Part shown: positions 1-7,938 of the stretch, in pieces
Position numbering within the stretch: the first letter of the stretch is position 1
How the letters are laid out: the number at the start of each line of letters is the position of its first letter
IMG/VR virus record: IMGVR_UViG_3300030430_005180
Location: 1-30,518 of that record
Source: a virus
DNA length: 30,518 nt
Reading direction: 5' to 3' (one strand)
Program-made: the position numbers and the translations under genes
The notes under the pieces: generated by a model
Seen by the model: only the letters and a program-made list of their open reading frames with translations
Databases searched by the model: none
What the model was told of the DNA's origin: nothing

Positions 1-197
1 CGATTCATTGCCATACTCCATGTCCCTACCCATGCACCAACATCTAAGATATGATTGAACTTTAGTTTATTTTTTTCACAGTATCGAATAAACTTCTCCA
101 AACATTTTTTCTGTGTGAATGGTTCACCAGCTTTCCATTTCTCCAAATGTATATCGTTGCTTGGCACCCAAAAATTATTTACTTTTTCAATTTTCAT
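1..197 (-). CDS. FkbM-type methyltransferase, N-terminal part (cut by window edge)
   Basis: The ATG at 197 opens a frame that runs off the left end of the window, giving 65 complete codons. Residues about 49-60 read HILDVGAWVGTW, the glycine-rich SAM-binding motif I (D-x-G-x-x-x-G) of class I methyltransferases. The motif position and the similarity to the next gene fit the FkbM family, which O-methylates sugars or other small molecules. The start lies 11 nt inside the end of the neighbouring FkbM gene, so the two are co-transcribed and probably translationally coupled. No substrate can be read from this fragment. The family call rests on one motif plus context. Confidence 0.6.
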   Translation of the reverse strand, partial: MKIEKVNNFWVPSNDIHLEKWKAGEPFTQKKCLEKFIRYCEKNKLKFNHILDVGAWVGTWSMAMN

Positions 198-891
198 TTA
201 CAAAAATGTAATTAAATTCATCCTCGTTACGTTTATGTTTTGATTCAACTTTAAATCCTAAGGCTTCAATCATGTGTACATAATTTTTATTCTTATTAGC
301 TATTTCGAGCAATATACTTTTTGTGTTTCGGAAAACCTCCATGGCCCCTTCTATGACTCTGTCCTCATATCCGTCAACATCAATTTTGATGTGTGTTGGC
401 TGGGGTAACATTTTTTTACTTACAAGGAAATTAAGTGAGAACTCCGTGCATCCGTGATAAAATTGACCTTTTTGTCCAACAATATTGTTTGCTACACCTT
501 CATGCATGTTCTTTATGTTAATCGAAGACAAGGCAAGTTTATCTCCCATGGCTATACAATGTGCATTACAATTTTGTAATTTGTTTAAGTTAATGCTTTC
601 AAGCAAATTTTTGTAACTTGCCGCATGTGGCTCAAATGCATATACCAAATTTTGCTTCACAATTGCACTATACAAAGAATATATTCCAATGTTGGCGCCA
701 ATATCAAAGAACACACTTTCCTTATCAAAACTGTTGATCCATTTTATGGTTTCAGGTTCCTTGCTTAACATCCTATCCATCCTATTTTTTATATATGTTT
801 TTTGCCCTTTGTTATTTGCAAATAATATTTTTTTCGATGGCGTAACTGAAAAACTAAAATGTGTTGCGTCAAAACTTTTTAATTTAGGCAT
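187..891 (-). CDS. FkbM family SAM-dependent methyltransferase
   Basis: This 234-residue protein has SAM motif I at about 62-72 (FDIGANIGIYS), an acidic motif II at 86-89 (FEPH), and the FkbM-type motif IKIDVDGYE near 168-176 followed by VIEGA. Length and motif order match stand-alone FkbM methyltransferases, which usually O-methylate sugars in surface glycans. The start overlaps the upstream transferase stop by one base (TAATG), and the downstream methyltransferase starts 11 nt before its stop. It is therefore an inner gene of a minus-strand operon with a capsule-like transferase and an SGNH hydrolase. The methylated substrate is unknown; glycan modification is inferred from neighbours. Confidence 0.85.
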   Translation of the reverse strand: MPKLKSFDATHFSFSVTPSKKILFANNKGQKTYIKNRMDRMLSKEPETIKWINSFDKESVFFDIGANIGIYSLYSAIVKQNLVYAFEPHAASYKNLLESINLNKLQNCNAHCIAMGDKLALSSINIKNMHEGVANNIVGQKGQFYHGCTEFSLNFLVSKKMLPQPTHIKIDVDGYEDRVIEGAMEVFRNTKSILLEIANKNKNYVHMIEALGFKVESKHKRNEDEFNYIFVNEN

Positions 892-1703
892 TACAATAGT
901 CCAAGTCCTATCATTGTTTCAACGGCCACTCCGTTCTCAAACTCTTCTGGAGTAAACTGCTGGTAAGCAAGACTATACAGCCACGGTTCTGGATCACCAA
1001 AATATGGCTTTTCGATATTGGATAAATTGGTATTGCCAACCTCAGTCGCAAAACTTTTATCGTGACAAAACACCGGCACACCCATGCATACTGACTCAAC
1101 TGCACTTATACTACAACTTGTCACACATGCCCAAGCGTTCTTTAGGTCCTCGGATAGGGGTACCTTTGCCTCGCTTGGTCCTGACGTACCCCTGCCCCGT
1201 GGCTTGTGTCGAAGTTTAATTGGCCTATCGGTAAACTTTTTCAAGTATCCTATAGTGCGATCTATCCAGTTTGGCATTTCTAAATAATTGTGTATTCCAA
1301 CAGAACTTGGACAAACTAAAATATGGTCGCCTTTCAGCGTAGGCGCTTGTATTTTTATTTGAAATTTATCGAAACGATCAGATTTACAGTCCTTAAACAA
1401 TTTAGCGTGAATACTATTCTTACAAATTCTCCAATAATGATTATCGGCCTTAAGATTTTTATTGTCAAATCTACCAAAGTATGGGGTGTCAGTGAACCAA
1501 AAATTGTGCTTCCTTGATTCTAATCTTTTAATAAGATTTAAATTATTATTTACAAAGCCCCAGAACATTGCATTTGCAAGTGGATCAGTTGCCTTTATGT
1601 TATCCAAAGTTTGATATGGTTCCGGCCAACTTTTCATAACTCCTTTAAAAACTTCCCAGGCCTTACTTTGCAAATTATTAAATGGAACGTAAATTGTTAG
1701 CAT
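891..1703 (-). CDS. Capsule-synthesis-like (KpsS/KpsC-like) transferase, paralog 1
   Basis: This 270-residue protein is one of four related proteins in the window (others at 6153, 6958 and 10562). Their shared C-terminal pattern is a Val-rich strand ending in a Ser-rich loop, then a helix and G-[VI]-P-x-F, then N-T-x[4]-I-x-x-P, then an aromatic-Y segment and E-[FI]-x-[NE]-G. Here this reads SAVESVCMGVPVF and NTNLSNIEKP. The central basic stretch (RHKPRGRG) resembles the donor-binding R-P/K-P region of GT-B-like capsule transferases. A good ribosome binding site (TAAGGAAT) lies upstream. It overlaps the SGNH hydrolase end by 26 nt. Role in surface glycan assembly is inferred; the sugar is unknown. 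Confidence 0.6.
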   Translation of the reverse strand: MLTIYVPFNNLQSKAWEVFKGVMKSWPEPYQTLDNIKATDPLANAMFWGFVNNNLNLIKRLESRKHNFWFTDTPYFGRFDNKNLKADNHYWRICKNSIHAKLFKDCKSDRFDKFQIKIQAPTLKGDHILVCPSSVGIHNYLEMPNWIDRTIGYLKKFTDRPIKLRHKPRGRGTSGPSEAKVPLSEDLKNAWACVTSCSISAVESVCMGVPVFCHDKSFATEVGNTNLSNIEKPYFGDPEPWLYSLAYQQFTPEEFENGVAVETMIGLGLL

Positions 1704-2385
1704 CTATAAATTCCTTAAGTTGCTGTGCCCAGTCTTTATGACCTTCTTCGTTAGGATGTTCGTCATTTGGTTTACACTGCTGTTGTTTTTCTCTGGTATA
1801 ATCGAGATGGCTGGTGTGCGGTTTGAAGAACCTATTCTTATCAATCTTATCAAACATTAGTTTAATGTCATCATTCTTTATTCCTGCATCAGATAAAGTG
1901 TTATAAAAAACAAAAGGATATCCTTTATTTGTAAAATAATCTTGGAGATCAAGTAATGCTAATATTGATTCTATTTGTGTCATTTGATCTAGATCGGCTC
2001 CGTTTTTAAACAAATATTTGAAAAACTTTCTCGTGTCATCATCTCTGTTAGGATCCCAAGTTTTCCAAGTTGTTTTCATTGTTGGAAATTTATGTGCTTT
2101 GTATCCGTCACCTGTAGGATAATCAAATCTATGGCCGCCACTTGATCCAATCAAAAAGAAAGACTGCCTTGCCAGTTGTGGAAATTTTTCACACCATGCT
2201 CTAGTTGTCCACATTAGTCTTTTACTGCCTCTTCCGCCACCTGCAAGATTTACCGCTACGTCTAAATTCATTAGTTTTGCTAATTCTAATCCGCAATGAG
2301 TGTGGACATTATCTTTTGGCCGGAAGGTCAAAAAAGAACAACCATTAATGAATAATTTGGAAACCGTCATACGATAATTATACAT
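1678..2385 (-). CDS. SGNH/GDSL-like hydrolase
   Basis: A 235-residue protein with an N-terminal G-C-S motif (FINGCSF, Ser17) typical of the nucleophile block of SGNH hydrolases. It also has a Gly-rich NLAGGGRGS block and a C-terminal DEHPNEEGH segment resembling the catalytic Asp/His block, though the spacing is D-x-H rather than the usual D-x-x-H. Such enzymes often add or remove acyl groups on glycans. It is the first gene of the minus-strand operon and overlaps the next gene by 26 nt. An alternative ATG at 2370 (MTVSKLF) puts the Ser block at residue 12 and may be the true start. Neither start has an obvious ribosome binding site. Confidence 0.6.
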   Translation of the reverse strand: MYNYRMTVSKLFINGCSFLTFRPKDNVHTHCGLELAKLMNLDVAVNLAGGGRGSKRLMWTTRAWCEKFPQLARQSFFLIGSSGGHRFDYPTGDGYKAHKFPTMKTTWKTWDPNRDDDTRKFFKYLFKNGADLDQMTQIESILALLDLQDYFTNKGYPFVFYNTLSDAGIKNDDIKLMFDKIDKNRFFKPHTSHLDYTREKQQQCKPNDEHPNEEGHKDWAQQLKEFIDANNLRSI

Positions 2386-2399
2386 TAATTATACAGTTT
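2371..2399. promoter_or_regulatory. Compact divergent promoter region with repeated TATAATTA
   Basis: Between the divergent starts (minus 2370/2385, plus 2400) lies a very AT-rich stretch. Read on the minus strand it contains TGTATAATTA twice, 15 nt apart. TATAATTA is one change from the T4 late box TATAAATA and also contains a TATAAT -10 hexamer. Because only 14-29 nt separate the genes, promoters for both must lie here or inside the genes. No -35 elements are evident. Confidence 0.35.
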
Positions 2400-3482
2400 A
2401 TGCAAACGGTTCAAAACATTCAGGATATAAAATATTTTACTAATCAATGGGATATAATTGATAATTCATACGAATACACTTTACAATATCCTACCTATGG
2501 TTTCAAAAACACATTTCATACCTTGCCTACTTTCGTAGCAGACTTTCATAATTGTAGCGTCAATAGTTTGCCAATGCTGATCACCGAAGATAGGAAATTA
2601 ATTACCAATCATGTTTGGTCTTTGATTTCAAAATATAGGAACAAACCTCACAAGGTGCATAAAATATTTTCCGAATGGGGCGAAAAAGTAGACGTCGAAA
2701 TGCCGCCTATCACACAACAATTCAATACTCCATGGAAATATGTTTGGTTACCAATTGACGAATATAGTGCTGAAAATCCATGGCACATATGGATGGACAT
2801 TGTATCTAAATTTAGATTGATTGAAAAAAGGTGGAGCACTAATTTTGAAAAATATATTTTCATATTAGCTAATCCAAGCAAATATTTCGAAGCAATATGT
2901 AAAGAATTTTTTCCAGACTTGGAATATCGTGTTATGCCAAAAAATGAAACATGGAGATTCGCTCATCTTGTTGTGCCTTCTTTAAGCAATCATCGAGATG
3001 GAATACTCACTCCTCACATGCCACCATGGATTAGATATCTTGCAAACTTGATTGTTGGAGAAGATATCAAGCCTAGCAGGAAGATTTTTATAACCAGAAA
3101 AGATGCAATGAATAGAAACATTAAAAATCAAAACGAATTATTAATGGCTCTTAAAGGTTGGGAGACAGTAACACTAGAAAACTTATCTATTAAAGATCAA
3201 GTAAAAACTTTTGCAGAAGCCACACATATTGTAAGTCCACACGGTGCAGGCCTGACAAATTTATTATGGTGTCGTCCTAAAACTAAAGTTTATGAACTTA
3301 CCCATAAGGCGTTTATAGGTAAGATTGTTTATCCGTCTCTTTCACATCACTTGGAATTGAAACATCATGTAATACTTTGTGATACTGAAAAAATATCAGG
3401 GCAAAAGCCAAGAAATAAAAAACAAAAGGACATGGTAAATTTAAAAATTAACGTAAAAGATTTTATTTCTTATATAGATTAG
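2400..3482 (+). CDS. GT61 (DUF563)-type glycosyltransferase
   Basis: This 360-residue protein has the C-terminal signature of GT61/DUF563 transferases: a basic RKIFITRKDAMNR strand at 227-239, a loop with a helix, then VSPHGAGLTNLLW around 278-290, followed by a K-V-Y-E-L strand. The NPWHIWMD segment at about 127-133 matches the N-x-x-H motif of these enzymes. GT61 proteins transfer pentoses or hexosamines to glycans. It is alone on this strand, divergent from the SGNH operon with a 14 nt gap, and its stop overlaps the facing gene's stop by 4 nt. Donor and acceptor sugars are not predictable. Family assignment is fairly secure. Confidence 0.75.
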   Translation: MQTVQNIQDIKYFTNQWDIIDNSYEYTLQYPTYGFKNTFHTLPTFVADFHNCSVNSLPMLITEDRKLITNHVWSLISKYRNKPHKVHKIFSEWGEKVDVEMPPITQQFNTPWKYVWLPIDEYSAENPWHIWMDIVSKFRLIEKRWSTNFEKYIFILANPSKYFEAICKEFFPDLEYRVMPKNETWRFAHLVVPSLSNHRDGILTPHMPPWIRYLANLIVGEDIKPSRKIFITRKDAMNRNIKNQNELLMALKGWETVTLENLSIKDQVKTFAEATHIVSPHGAGLTNLLWCRPKTKVYELTHKAFIGKIVYPSLSHHLELKHHVILCDTEKISGQKPRNKKQKDMVNLKINVKDFISYID

Positions 3483-4237
3483 TCGGCTAAAACTGAAAGA
3501 TCGACCTGCACAGATGGAAATATTTTTTTCAGTTTTGGCCAGATCTTAACATTTTTTTTATGTTTTTTTCCGCCAGCACAATGTAGAAAGTATACCCTAT
3601 TGTAATCAAACTTCTCTCCGTTGTTTTTGAAGTTATACATTCTATACATATCCAATAATGGAACATTACTATTAACAATACATGCGTTTAGAAACATGCC
3701 GTCATCTATTCTATCATCGGTCACGTCCTTGTATTTGCTTATCCAGGGCAACATGAATTCCGTATTAACCTTGTTTAAAATCATAACACCTGGTTGCACA
3801 AATCTTCTGCAAATCGTTTCTCCGGTAAACTGATCTGCCATAGGATTTACTCTTTGATTAAATTTAGCACCTTCGGGAGTTGCGTCTCTAAATTTAGGAT
3901 AATAGCAAGTTTTTAATTTGTTATCTATATCAGGATAATCTTTGAAAATATTTGGAGCATGGGGCATAGCAATTACATCACTATCCACATACATTATCTG
4001 CTCATACTTGTCATACCAACTTCGATCCATCCATAAATCAAACCTTTCCCAAGTTGGATGTTTGAATCCCAACTTCGGCTCGGATATTCTAAGGTAATCA
4101 AGGTTATGTTTTTTACAGTATATCTCAAAACTATTCCTACTATAAGTTTCCATTGGACTCGGTTTTAGATTGTTGAATTTTGGTTGAGAATATTTCTGGA
4201 CGTCTATGTAGTATTGAATTACCAAATTTTTCTTCAT
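3479..4237 (-). CDS. DxD glycosyltransferase (GT8-like)
   Basis: From the ATG at 4237 this is a 252-residue protein with a DSD metal-binding motif at 85-87 in the context IMYVDSDVIAM, typical of GT-A glycosyltransferases of the GT8 type. A late FLHCAGGKK segment resembles the GT8 C-terminal H-x-x-G-x-x-K motif. An in-frame TTG six bases upstream is a weaker start. A TATAAATA box ends 6 nt before the ATG, so the mRNA may be leaderless. Its stop overlaps the converging GT61 gene by 4 nt. A nucleotide-sugar-dependent transfer to a surface glycan is likely; sugar unknown. Confidence 0.7.
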   Translation of the reverse strand: MKKNLVIQYYIDVQKYSQPKFNNLKPSPMETYSRNSFEIYCKKHNLDYLRISEPKLGFKHPTWERFDLWMDRSWYDKYEQIMYVDSDVIAMPHAPNIFKDYPDIDNKLKTCYYPKFRDATPEGAKFNQRVNPMADQFTGETICRRFVQPGVMILNKVNTEFMLPWISKYKDVTDDRIDDGMFLNACIVNSNVPLLDMYRMYNFKNNGEKFDYNRVYFLHCAGGKKHKKNVKIWPKLKKIFPSVQVDLSVLAD

Positions 4238-4243
4238 CGACAA

Positions 4244-4251
4244 TATTTATA
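4244..4251 (-). promoter_or_regulatory. T4 late-promoter box TATAAATA
   Basis: The minus strand reads TATAAATA, identical to the T4 late -10 consensus recognised by the gp55/gp33 system. It is followed by six bases (TTGTCG) and the ATG at 4237. T4-like late transcription starts about six bases after the box, so the transcript would begin at or next to the start codon. Confidence 0.55.
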
Positions 4252-4267
4252 GCTTCAACAGACAGCA

Positions 4268-4275
4268 CTTAAATA
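4268..4275 (+). promoter_or_regulatory. Late-promoter-like box CTTAAATA
   Basis: CTTAAATA lies exactly six bases (TTGAAA) before the ATG at 4282. It matches the last six bases of the T4 late consensus and has the same spacing as five other boxes in this window. Confidence 0.45.
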
Positions 4276-4281
4276 TTGAAA

Positions 4282-5163
4282 ATGAAAATAAAATTCATAA
4301 CGTCTTATAAACCAGGTTGCTGGGAGCAATATGCTAAAAAAGGGATCGAGGCAATGGCAAAAAATTTGCCTGGTGAAATTGACCTAGTTGTATACGCAGA
4401 GGAGAAGATACCAGCGTGTGACTATGAAAGAATCAAATGGGTAGACCTTAATAATGCAGAGCCTGAATTATTTAAATTCAAGACACGTCACAAAAACGAT
4501 CCAGTTGCCAATGGCAAGTTAGGTAATGTGGAAGGTGGTGTACGCAGACTGCCCGAACTACAAAAATTAGGCGGACTTGATAAAAATAAAGAAAGTTTTT
4601 TATGGGACGCTGTTCGTTTTGCAAACAAAGTTTTTTGTGTTATTAATGCAGTACGCAATTCACTAGACTATAATTATGTGGTTTGGTTAGATGCAGATAC
4701 TAACATTTTCAGACCGATGCCGTTTGAATTCATTACAAAGTTGTTGCCACAGAATACAATGGTTACCTATCTCGGTCGCGAGAATCCAACCCTTAACGAT
4801 GGCGGAAAATATCCCGAATGTGGATTTGTAGGATACAATCTACAGCACCCTGAAACACAGAATTTTATTAATGAATGGGAAAGATTATATAAAGAGGACA
4901 GTGTTTTCAAAATTTTAGAATGGCATGATAGCTATGTGTTTTGGCATCTCACAAAAAAATTCAAGCAGGAGAAACAAATAGAAGTAAACGACATTGGCAA
5001 GTGGGTTGGTGTTAAAGGCCATCACGTATTTGTCAATAGTGTGTTAGGCCAATATATCGATCACATGAAAGGCGATAGGAAAATCAAAGGCAGTAGTTCA
5101 AAAAAAGATCTTAAGACGACTATCAATGATGTGGAATATTGGAAAAATGTACCTCCGGCCTAA
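4282..5163 (+). CDS. DxD glycosyltransferase, paralog A
   Basis: A 293-residue protein beginning MKIKFITSYKPG, closely matching the start of its paralog at 9683 (MKIKVVTSYKPG). That match selects the ATG at 4282 over the in-frame TTG at 4276. Both share WLDADT (DAD at 137-139, the metal and nucleotide-sugar site of GT-A folds), TYLGRENP-x-LNDGG, PECGFVGYNL-x-HPE, and a C-terminal segment of the form VKGHHVFVNS. The fold is probably a GT-A glycosyltransferase; I do not recognise a precise family. The final residues precede gmd by 19 nt. Donor and acceptor sugars are unknown, but the neighbouring GDP-sugar gene suggests surface glycan synthesis. Confidence 0.65.
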   Translation: MKIKFITSYKPGCWEQYAKKGIEAMAKNLPGEIDLVVYAEEKIPACDYERIKWVDLNNAEPELFKFKTRHKNDPVANGKLGNVEGGVRRLPELQKLGGLDKNKESFLWDAVRFANKVFCVINAVRNSLDYNYVVWLDADTNIFRPMPFEFITKLLPQNTMVTYLGRENPTLNDGGKYPECGFVGYNLQHPETQNFINEWERLYKEDSVFKILEWHDSYVFWHLTKKFKQEKQIEVNDIGKWVGVKGHHVFVNSVLGQYIDHMKGDRKIKGSSSKKDLKTTINDVEYWKNVPPA

Positions 5164-5168
5164 ACACA

Positions 5169-5176
5169 TATAATTA
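5169..5176 (+). promoter_or_regulatory. Late-promoter-like box TATAATTA before gmd
   Basis: TATAATTA is one base from TATAAATA and sits exactly six bases (CAATAA) before the gmd ATG at 5183, the spacing seen before other genes here. The 19 nt gap is also short enough for read-through from the upstream gene. Confidence 0.4.
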
Positions 5177-5182
5177 CAATAA

Positions 5183-6166
5183 ATGAAAAAAATTGCTTTC
5201 GTAACAGGTATGACAGGACAAGACGGACCTTACCTTGCCAAGCATCTATTAGAAAATGAATACAAAGTATATGGTTTGGTAAAAAGATATAGCAATCCAA
5301 ATCTTACTAATCTGAACTATCTGGGAATCGAAAACGATGTTGAACTTATCACCGGTGACATAACTGACGATGCTAATATGAATCATTTAGTAAGAACAAT
5401 TCGTCCTAACGAATTTTATAATCTGGCGGCTCAAAGTTTTGTTGGAGCCAGTTGGGAACTTAACAAGCAAACAACCGAAGTGAACGCCATGGGGGTACTT
5501 AACGTGCTCAATGCGATTGTTAATCAAAATCCAACTACAAAGTTTTATCAAGCAAGTACCAGTGAACTATATGGAAATGCCAATGTGGAAGGAGTACAAG
5601 ACGAACACACTCCGTTTCACCCTAGATCACCCTACGGTGTATCAAAGTTGTATGCATATTGGATGACTGTAAACTTTAGAGAAAGTTATAGCATTCATGC
5701 ATCAAATGGAATACTGTTCAATCACGAATCTCCAATAAGAGGTAAGGAGTTTGTTACACGTAAAATTACAGACGGAGTTGCAAAAATTAAACTAGGCCTT
5801 GCTAAAAAATTGACTCTGGGTAACCTAGATGCAAAAAGAGATTGGGGATTTGCAGGCGACTTTGTGGAGGCAATGTATACAATGGTACAACAACAGGATC
5901 CAGGTGATTATGTAATTTGCACAGGAATACAACATTCAATTAGAGAATTATTGACCCATGCTTTTGAAACAGCAGGCATTAACAATTGGGAACAATATGT
6001 TGAATCGGATCCACGTTTCAAGCGTCCAGCTGAGGTCCATGCACTACATGGATCATATTCCAAGGCAAAAAAAACGTTAGGATGGGAACCTAAAACATCT
6101 TTCAAGGATATGGTTGCTTTAATGGTCACCGAAGATATAAAGAGACTATCCAATGATATACGTTAG
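5183..6166 (+). CDS. gmd: GDP-mannose 4,6-dehydratase
   Basis: A 327-residue short-chain dehydrogenase-fold enzyme that converts GDP-mannose to GDP-4-keto-6-deoxymannose, the precursor of GDP-fucose, GDP-rhamnose and GDP-perosamine. Visible are the NADP-binding GMTGQDG loop (9-15), the catalytic T-S-E triad (126-128) in ASTSELYG, and YGVSK (Tyr151, Lys155). The sequence NHESPIRGKEFVTRKIT and the DAKRDWGFAGDFVEAM block are classic GMD. Length is slightly under the usual 345-370. No later GDP-fucose or perosamine synthase is seen here. It overlaps the next gene by 14 nt. Phage-borne gmd genes are known; here it probably feeds the surrounding glycosyltransferases using host GDP-mannose. Confidence 0.95.
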   Translation: MKKIAFVTGMTGQDGPYLAKHLLENEYKVYGLVKRYSNPNLTNLNYLGIENDVELITGDITDDANMNHLVRTIRPNEFYNLAAQSFVGASWELNKQTTEVNAMGVLNVLNAIVNQNPTTKFYQASTSELYGNANVEGVQDEHTPFHPRSPYGVSKLYAYWMTVNFRESYSIHASNGILFNHESPIRGKEFVTRKITDGVAKIKLGLAKKLTLGNLDAKRDWGFAGDFVEAMYTMVQQQDPGDYVICTGIQHSIRELLTHAFETAGINNWEQYVESDPRFKRPAEVHALHGSYSKAKKTLGWEPKTSFKDMVALMVTEDIKRLSNDIR

Positions 6167-6968
6167 TGCTACCAACAGAAAGTTAACTGAAAAGTATGTT
6201 GACAGTGCCGTCATCGGCCTGCCAAACGCTATCAAATTACAACCTATCGATATAATCAACAAAAAAGATGCCACTAAAGTTGTGATGTTTGGAGTGCTTC
6301 GAGGCACACATCTAGTTTACAAATGGGCCGAAAAAAATAAAATAGATTTTTATTACATCGATAGGCCATATTGGGGAGAAACAAGAAATCATCCTTACTA
6401 TGTTAAAATTGTTAAAAACGGTCATTTGAAAAACTGGATTGAAAAAAGACCTTATGATAGATTTGAAAACTCCTTTCCTTGGCCGATTAAGCCTTGGAAA
6501 AAAAATGGAAAAAATATAATTGTTTGTCCACCATCGAATGCAATGAAAGAATTTTTTAATGTACACGATTGGTTGGAAAATACTTTGAAAACATTGAAAC
6601 AGAATACCGACCGTCCAATTATTGTAAAAAATAAAGGATACAATCCTATCATAGGATATGATAAAAATGGTGGTTATATCGTTACAGGTAAAGACAACCA
6701 AAAGCCAAGTGGACCAATCGATTGGGACAATGCCTATGCTGTTGTCACATATAATTCAAACATCACACTAGAAGCCACAACCAGAGGCATTCCTTGTTTC
6801 ACAGACATACACAATGCTTGTGCGCCTATCTCAGAAACAGATTTCTCAAAGATTGAAAGCCCAAAGTATGAGGACAGGGAACCTTTATATTATTCAATGG
6901 CATATGGTCAATTTACAGAACGAGAAATTAAGAATGGTTACGCATGGGAGATACTAGATGAAAGTTGA
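6153..6968 (+). CDS. Capsule-synthesis-like transferase, paralog 2
   Basis: This 271-residue paralog of the gene at 891 shares AYAVVTYNSNITLEA-T-RGIPCF and the C-terminal LYYSMAYGQFTEREIKNG block, with DRPYWGETR near the N-terminus paralleling DTPYFGR in paralog 1. A mid-protein Arg-Pro/Lys-rich strand (TDRPIIVKNKG) corresponds to the putative donor-binding region. It starts inside the gmd end (14 nt overlap) and overlaps the next paralog by 11 nt, so it belongs to the gmd transcript. Use of a sugar nucleotide derived from the GMD product is plausible but not shown. No transmembrane segment is visible. Confidence 0.6.
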   Translation: MIYVSATNRKLTEKYVDSAVIGLPNAIKLQPIDIINKKDATKVVMFGVLRGTHLVYKWAEKNKIDFYYIDRPYWGETRNHPYYVKIVKNGHLKNWIEKRPYDRFENSFPWPIKPWKKNGKNIIVCPPSNAMKEFFNVHDWLENTLKTLKQNTDRPIIVKNKGYNPIIGYDKNGGYIVTGKDNQKPSGPIDWDNAYAVVTYNSNITLEATTRGIPCFTDIHNACAPISETDFSKIESPKYEDREPLYYSMAYGQFTEREIKNGYAWEILDES

Positions 6969-7938
6969 GATATTTCGAAGAACAGTTAAAGATAGACGTA
7001 GAGGAGCTAGTTGGGATCTTTTACAACACATGGCCGACGGAGTACGAGCATGTGGTGATGAACCTATAATGGTTAATGAACACAAAACAGGTCCATGGAC
7101 CAAAGATGAGATGGAACCAACTGCACCAATAGGTTGCATGTTTGGTTATGGTGGTAGCAATCAAATGCATCACACTAAAGGACGAAGGAGAGACCTTGTC
7201 GAACGTGCAAAGAAAAAAGGCATTTATATAATCACATTTGATGGTGGATTGATGAGTAGTTTTGGCAATGTTCATGGCCCCAATCATCACTGGCGGGTAT
7301 CATTATACTCACCCATGAACAATGGCAATTTTTTATCTGATAATAGTGCACCTGATAGGTGGGAGATGATGAAAAAATTATGGAATGTGAAATATGAATC
7401 GTGGAGGAAAAGTGAACAGGATGACCCAATAATGTTTGTTTTACAACCAAGTGATAACTGGAGTATGAATGAACTAGATCCTATTGCTTGGTTCAAAGGC
7501 GTGTATCAAAAAATACGTCCTTTAACAAAACGTAAATTCATAGTGCGTCCACATCCTAATCATGTTGCCGCCATAGAAAAACGTATTGGAGAATTTCCGA
7601 AAGACGTCGACGTACACATAGGACAAAAATTTTTCCAAGGAGATGAGAAAAAGTACTACAGATTTCATTTCCAGGAAGCAATAACTAATGTCCATGCTGT
7701 TGTTACTCACAATTCTACTGCCAGTGTCGACTCTTGCATTCGTGGAATCCCTACCTTTGTTACCTCAGATCTTGCACTTTGTTGGCCAGTAGCTAATACA
7801 GATCTAGCTAAGATTGAAACTCCGGAAACACCTGACAGGACACAATGGGTTTATGATTTAGGTTATAAACTTTGGAGCGAACAAGAAATTAAAAATGGCA
7901 CTGTATTCAAACGTTTCAAAACAAAGTTAGGTTTATAA
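6958..7938 (+). CDS. Capsule-synthesis-like transferase, paralog 3
   Basis: At 326 residues this is the longest of the four capsule-like paralogs. The shared block reads HAVVTHNSTASVDSCIRGIPTF, then NTDLAKIETPETPDR, YDLGYKLWSEQEIKNG. A conserved FIVRPHPNH strand near residue 195-203 matches the R-P-H-P motif of KpsC/KpsS-type and related GT-B transferases, which use CMP-Kdo or other activated sugars. Its stop shares one base with the asparagine synthetase start (TAATG). The N-terminal 150 residues differ from the other copies, suggesting a different acceptor. Function is inferred from the motif family and from position in the glycan operon. Confidence 0.65.
   Translation: MKVEIFRRTVKDRRRGASWDLLQHMADGVRACGDEPIMVNEHKTGPWTKDEMEPTAPIGCMFGYGGSNQMHHTKGRRRDLVERAKKKGIYIITFDGGLMSSFGNVHGPNHHWRVSLYSPMNNGNFLSDNSAPDRWEMMKKLWNVKYESWRKSEQDDPIMFVLQPSDNWSMNELDPIAWFKGVYQKIRPLTKRKFIVRPHPNHVAAIEKRIGEFPKDVDVHIGQKFFQGDEKKYYRFHFQEAITNVHAVVTHNSTASVDSCIRGIPTFVTSDLALCWPVANTDLAKIETPETPDRTQWVYDLGYKLWSEQEIKNGTVFKRFKTKLGL

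Noticed and set aside
6312-6701. 129-codon open frame on the minus strand, Phe/Ile-rich like a membrane protein
   Set aside because: It mirrors Lys/Asn-rich codons of the capsule-like paralog 2 on the plus strand, which is supported by three paralogs.
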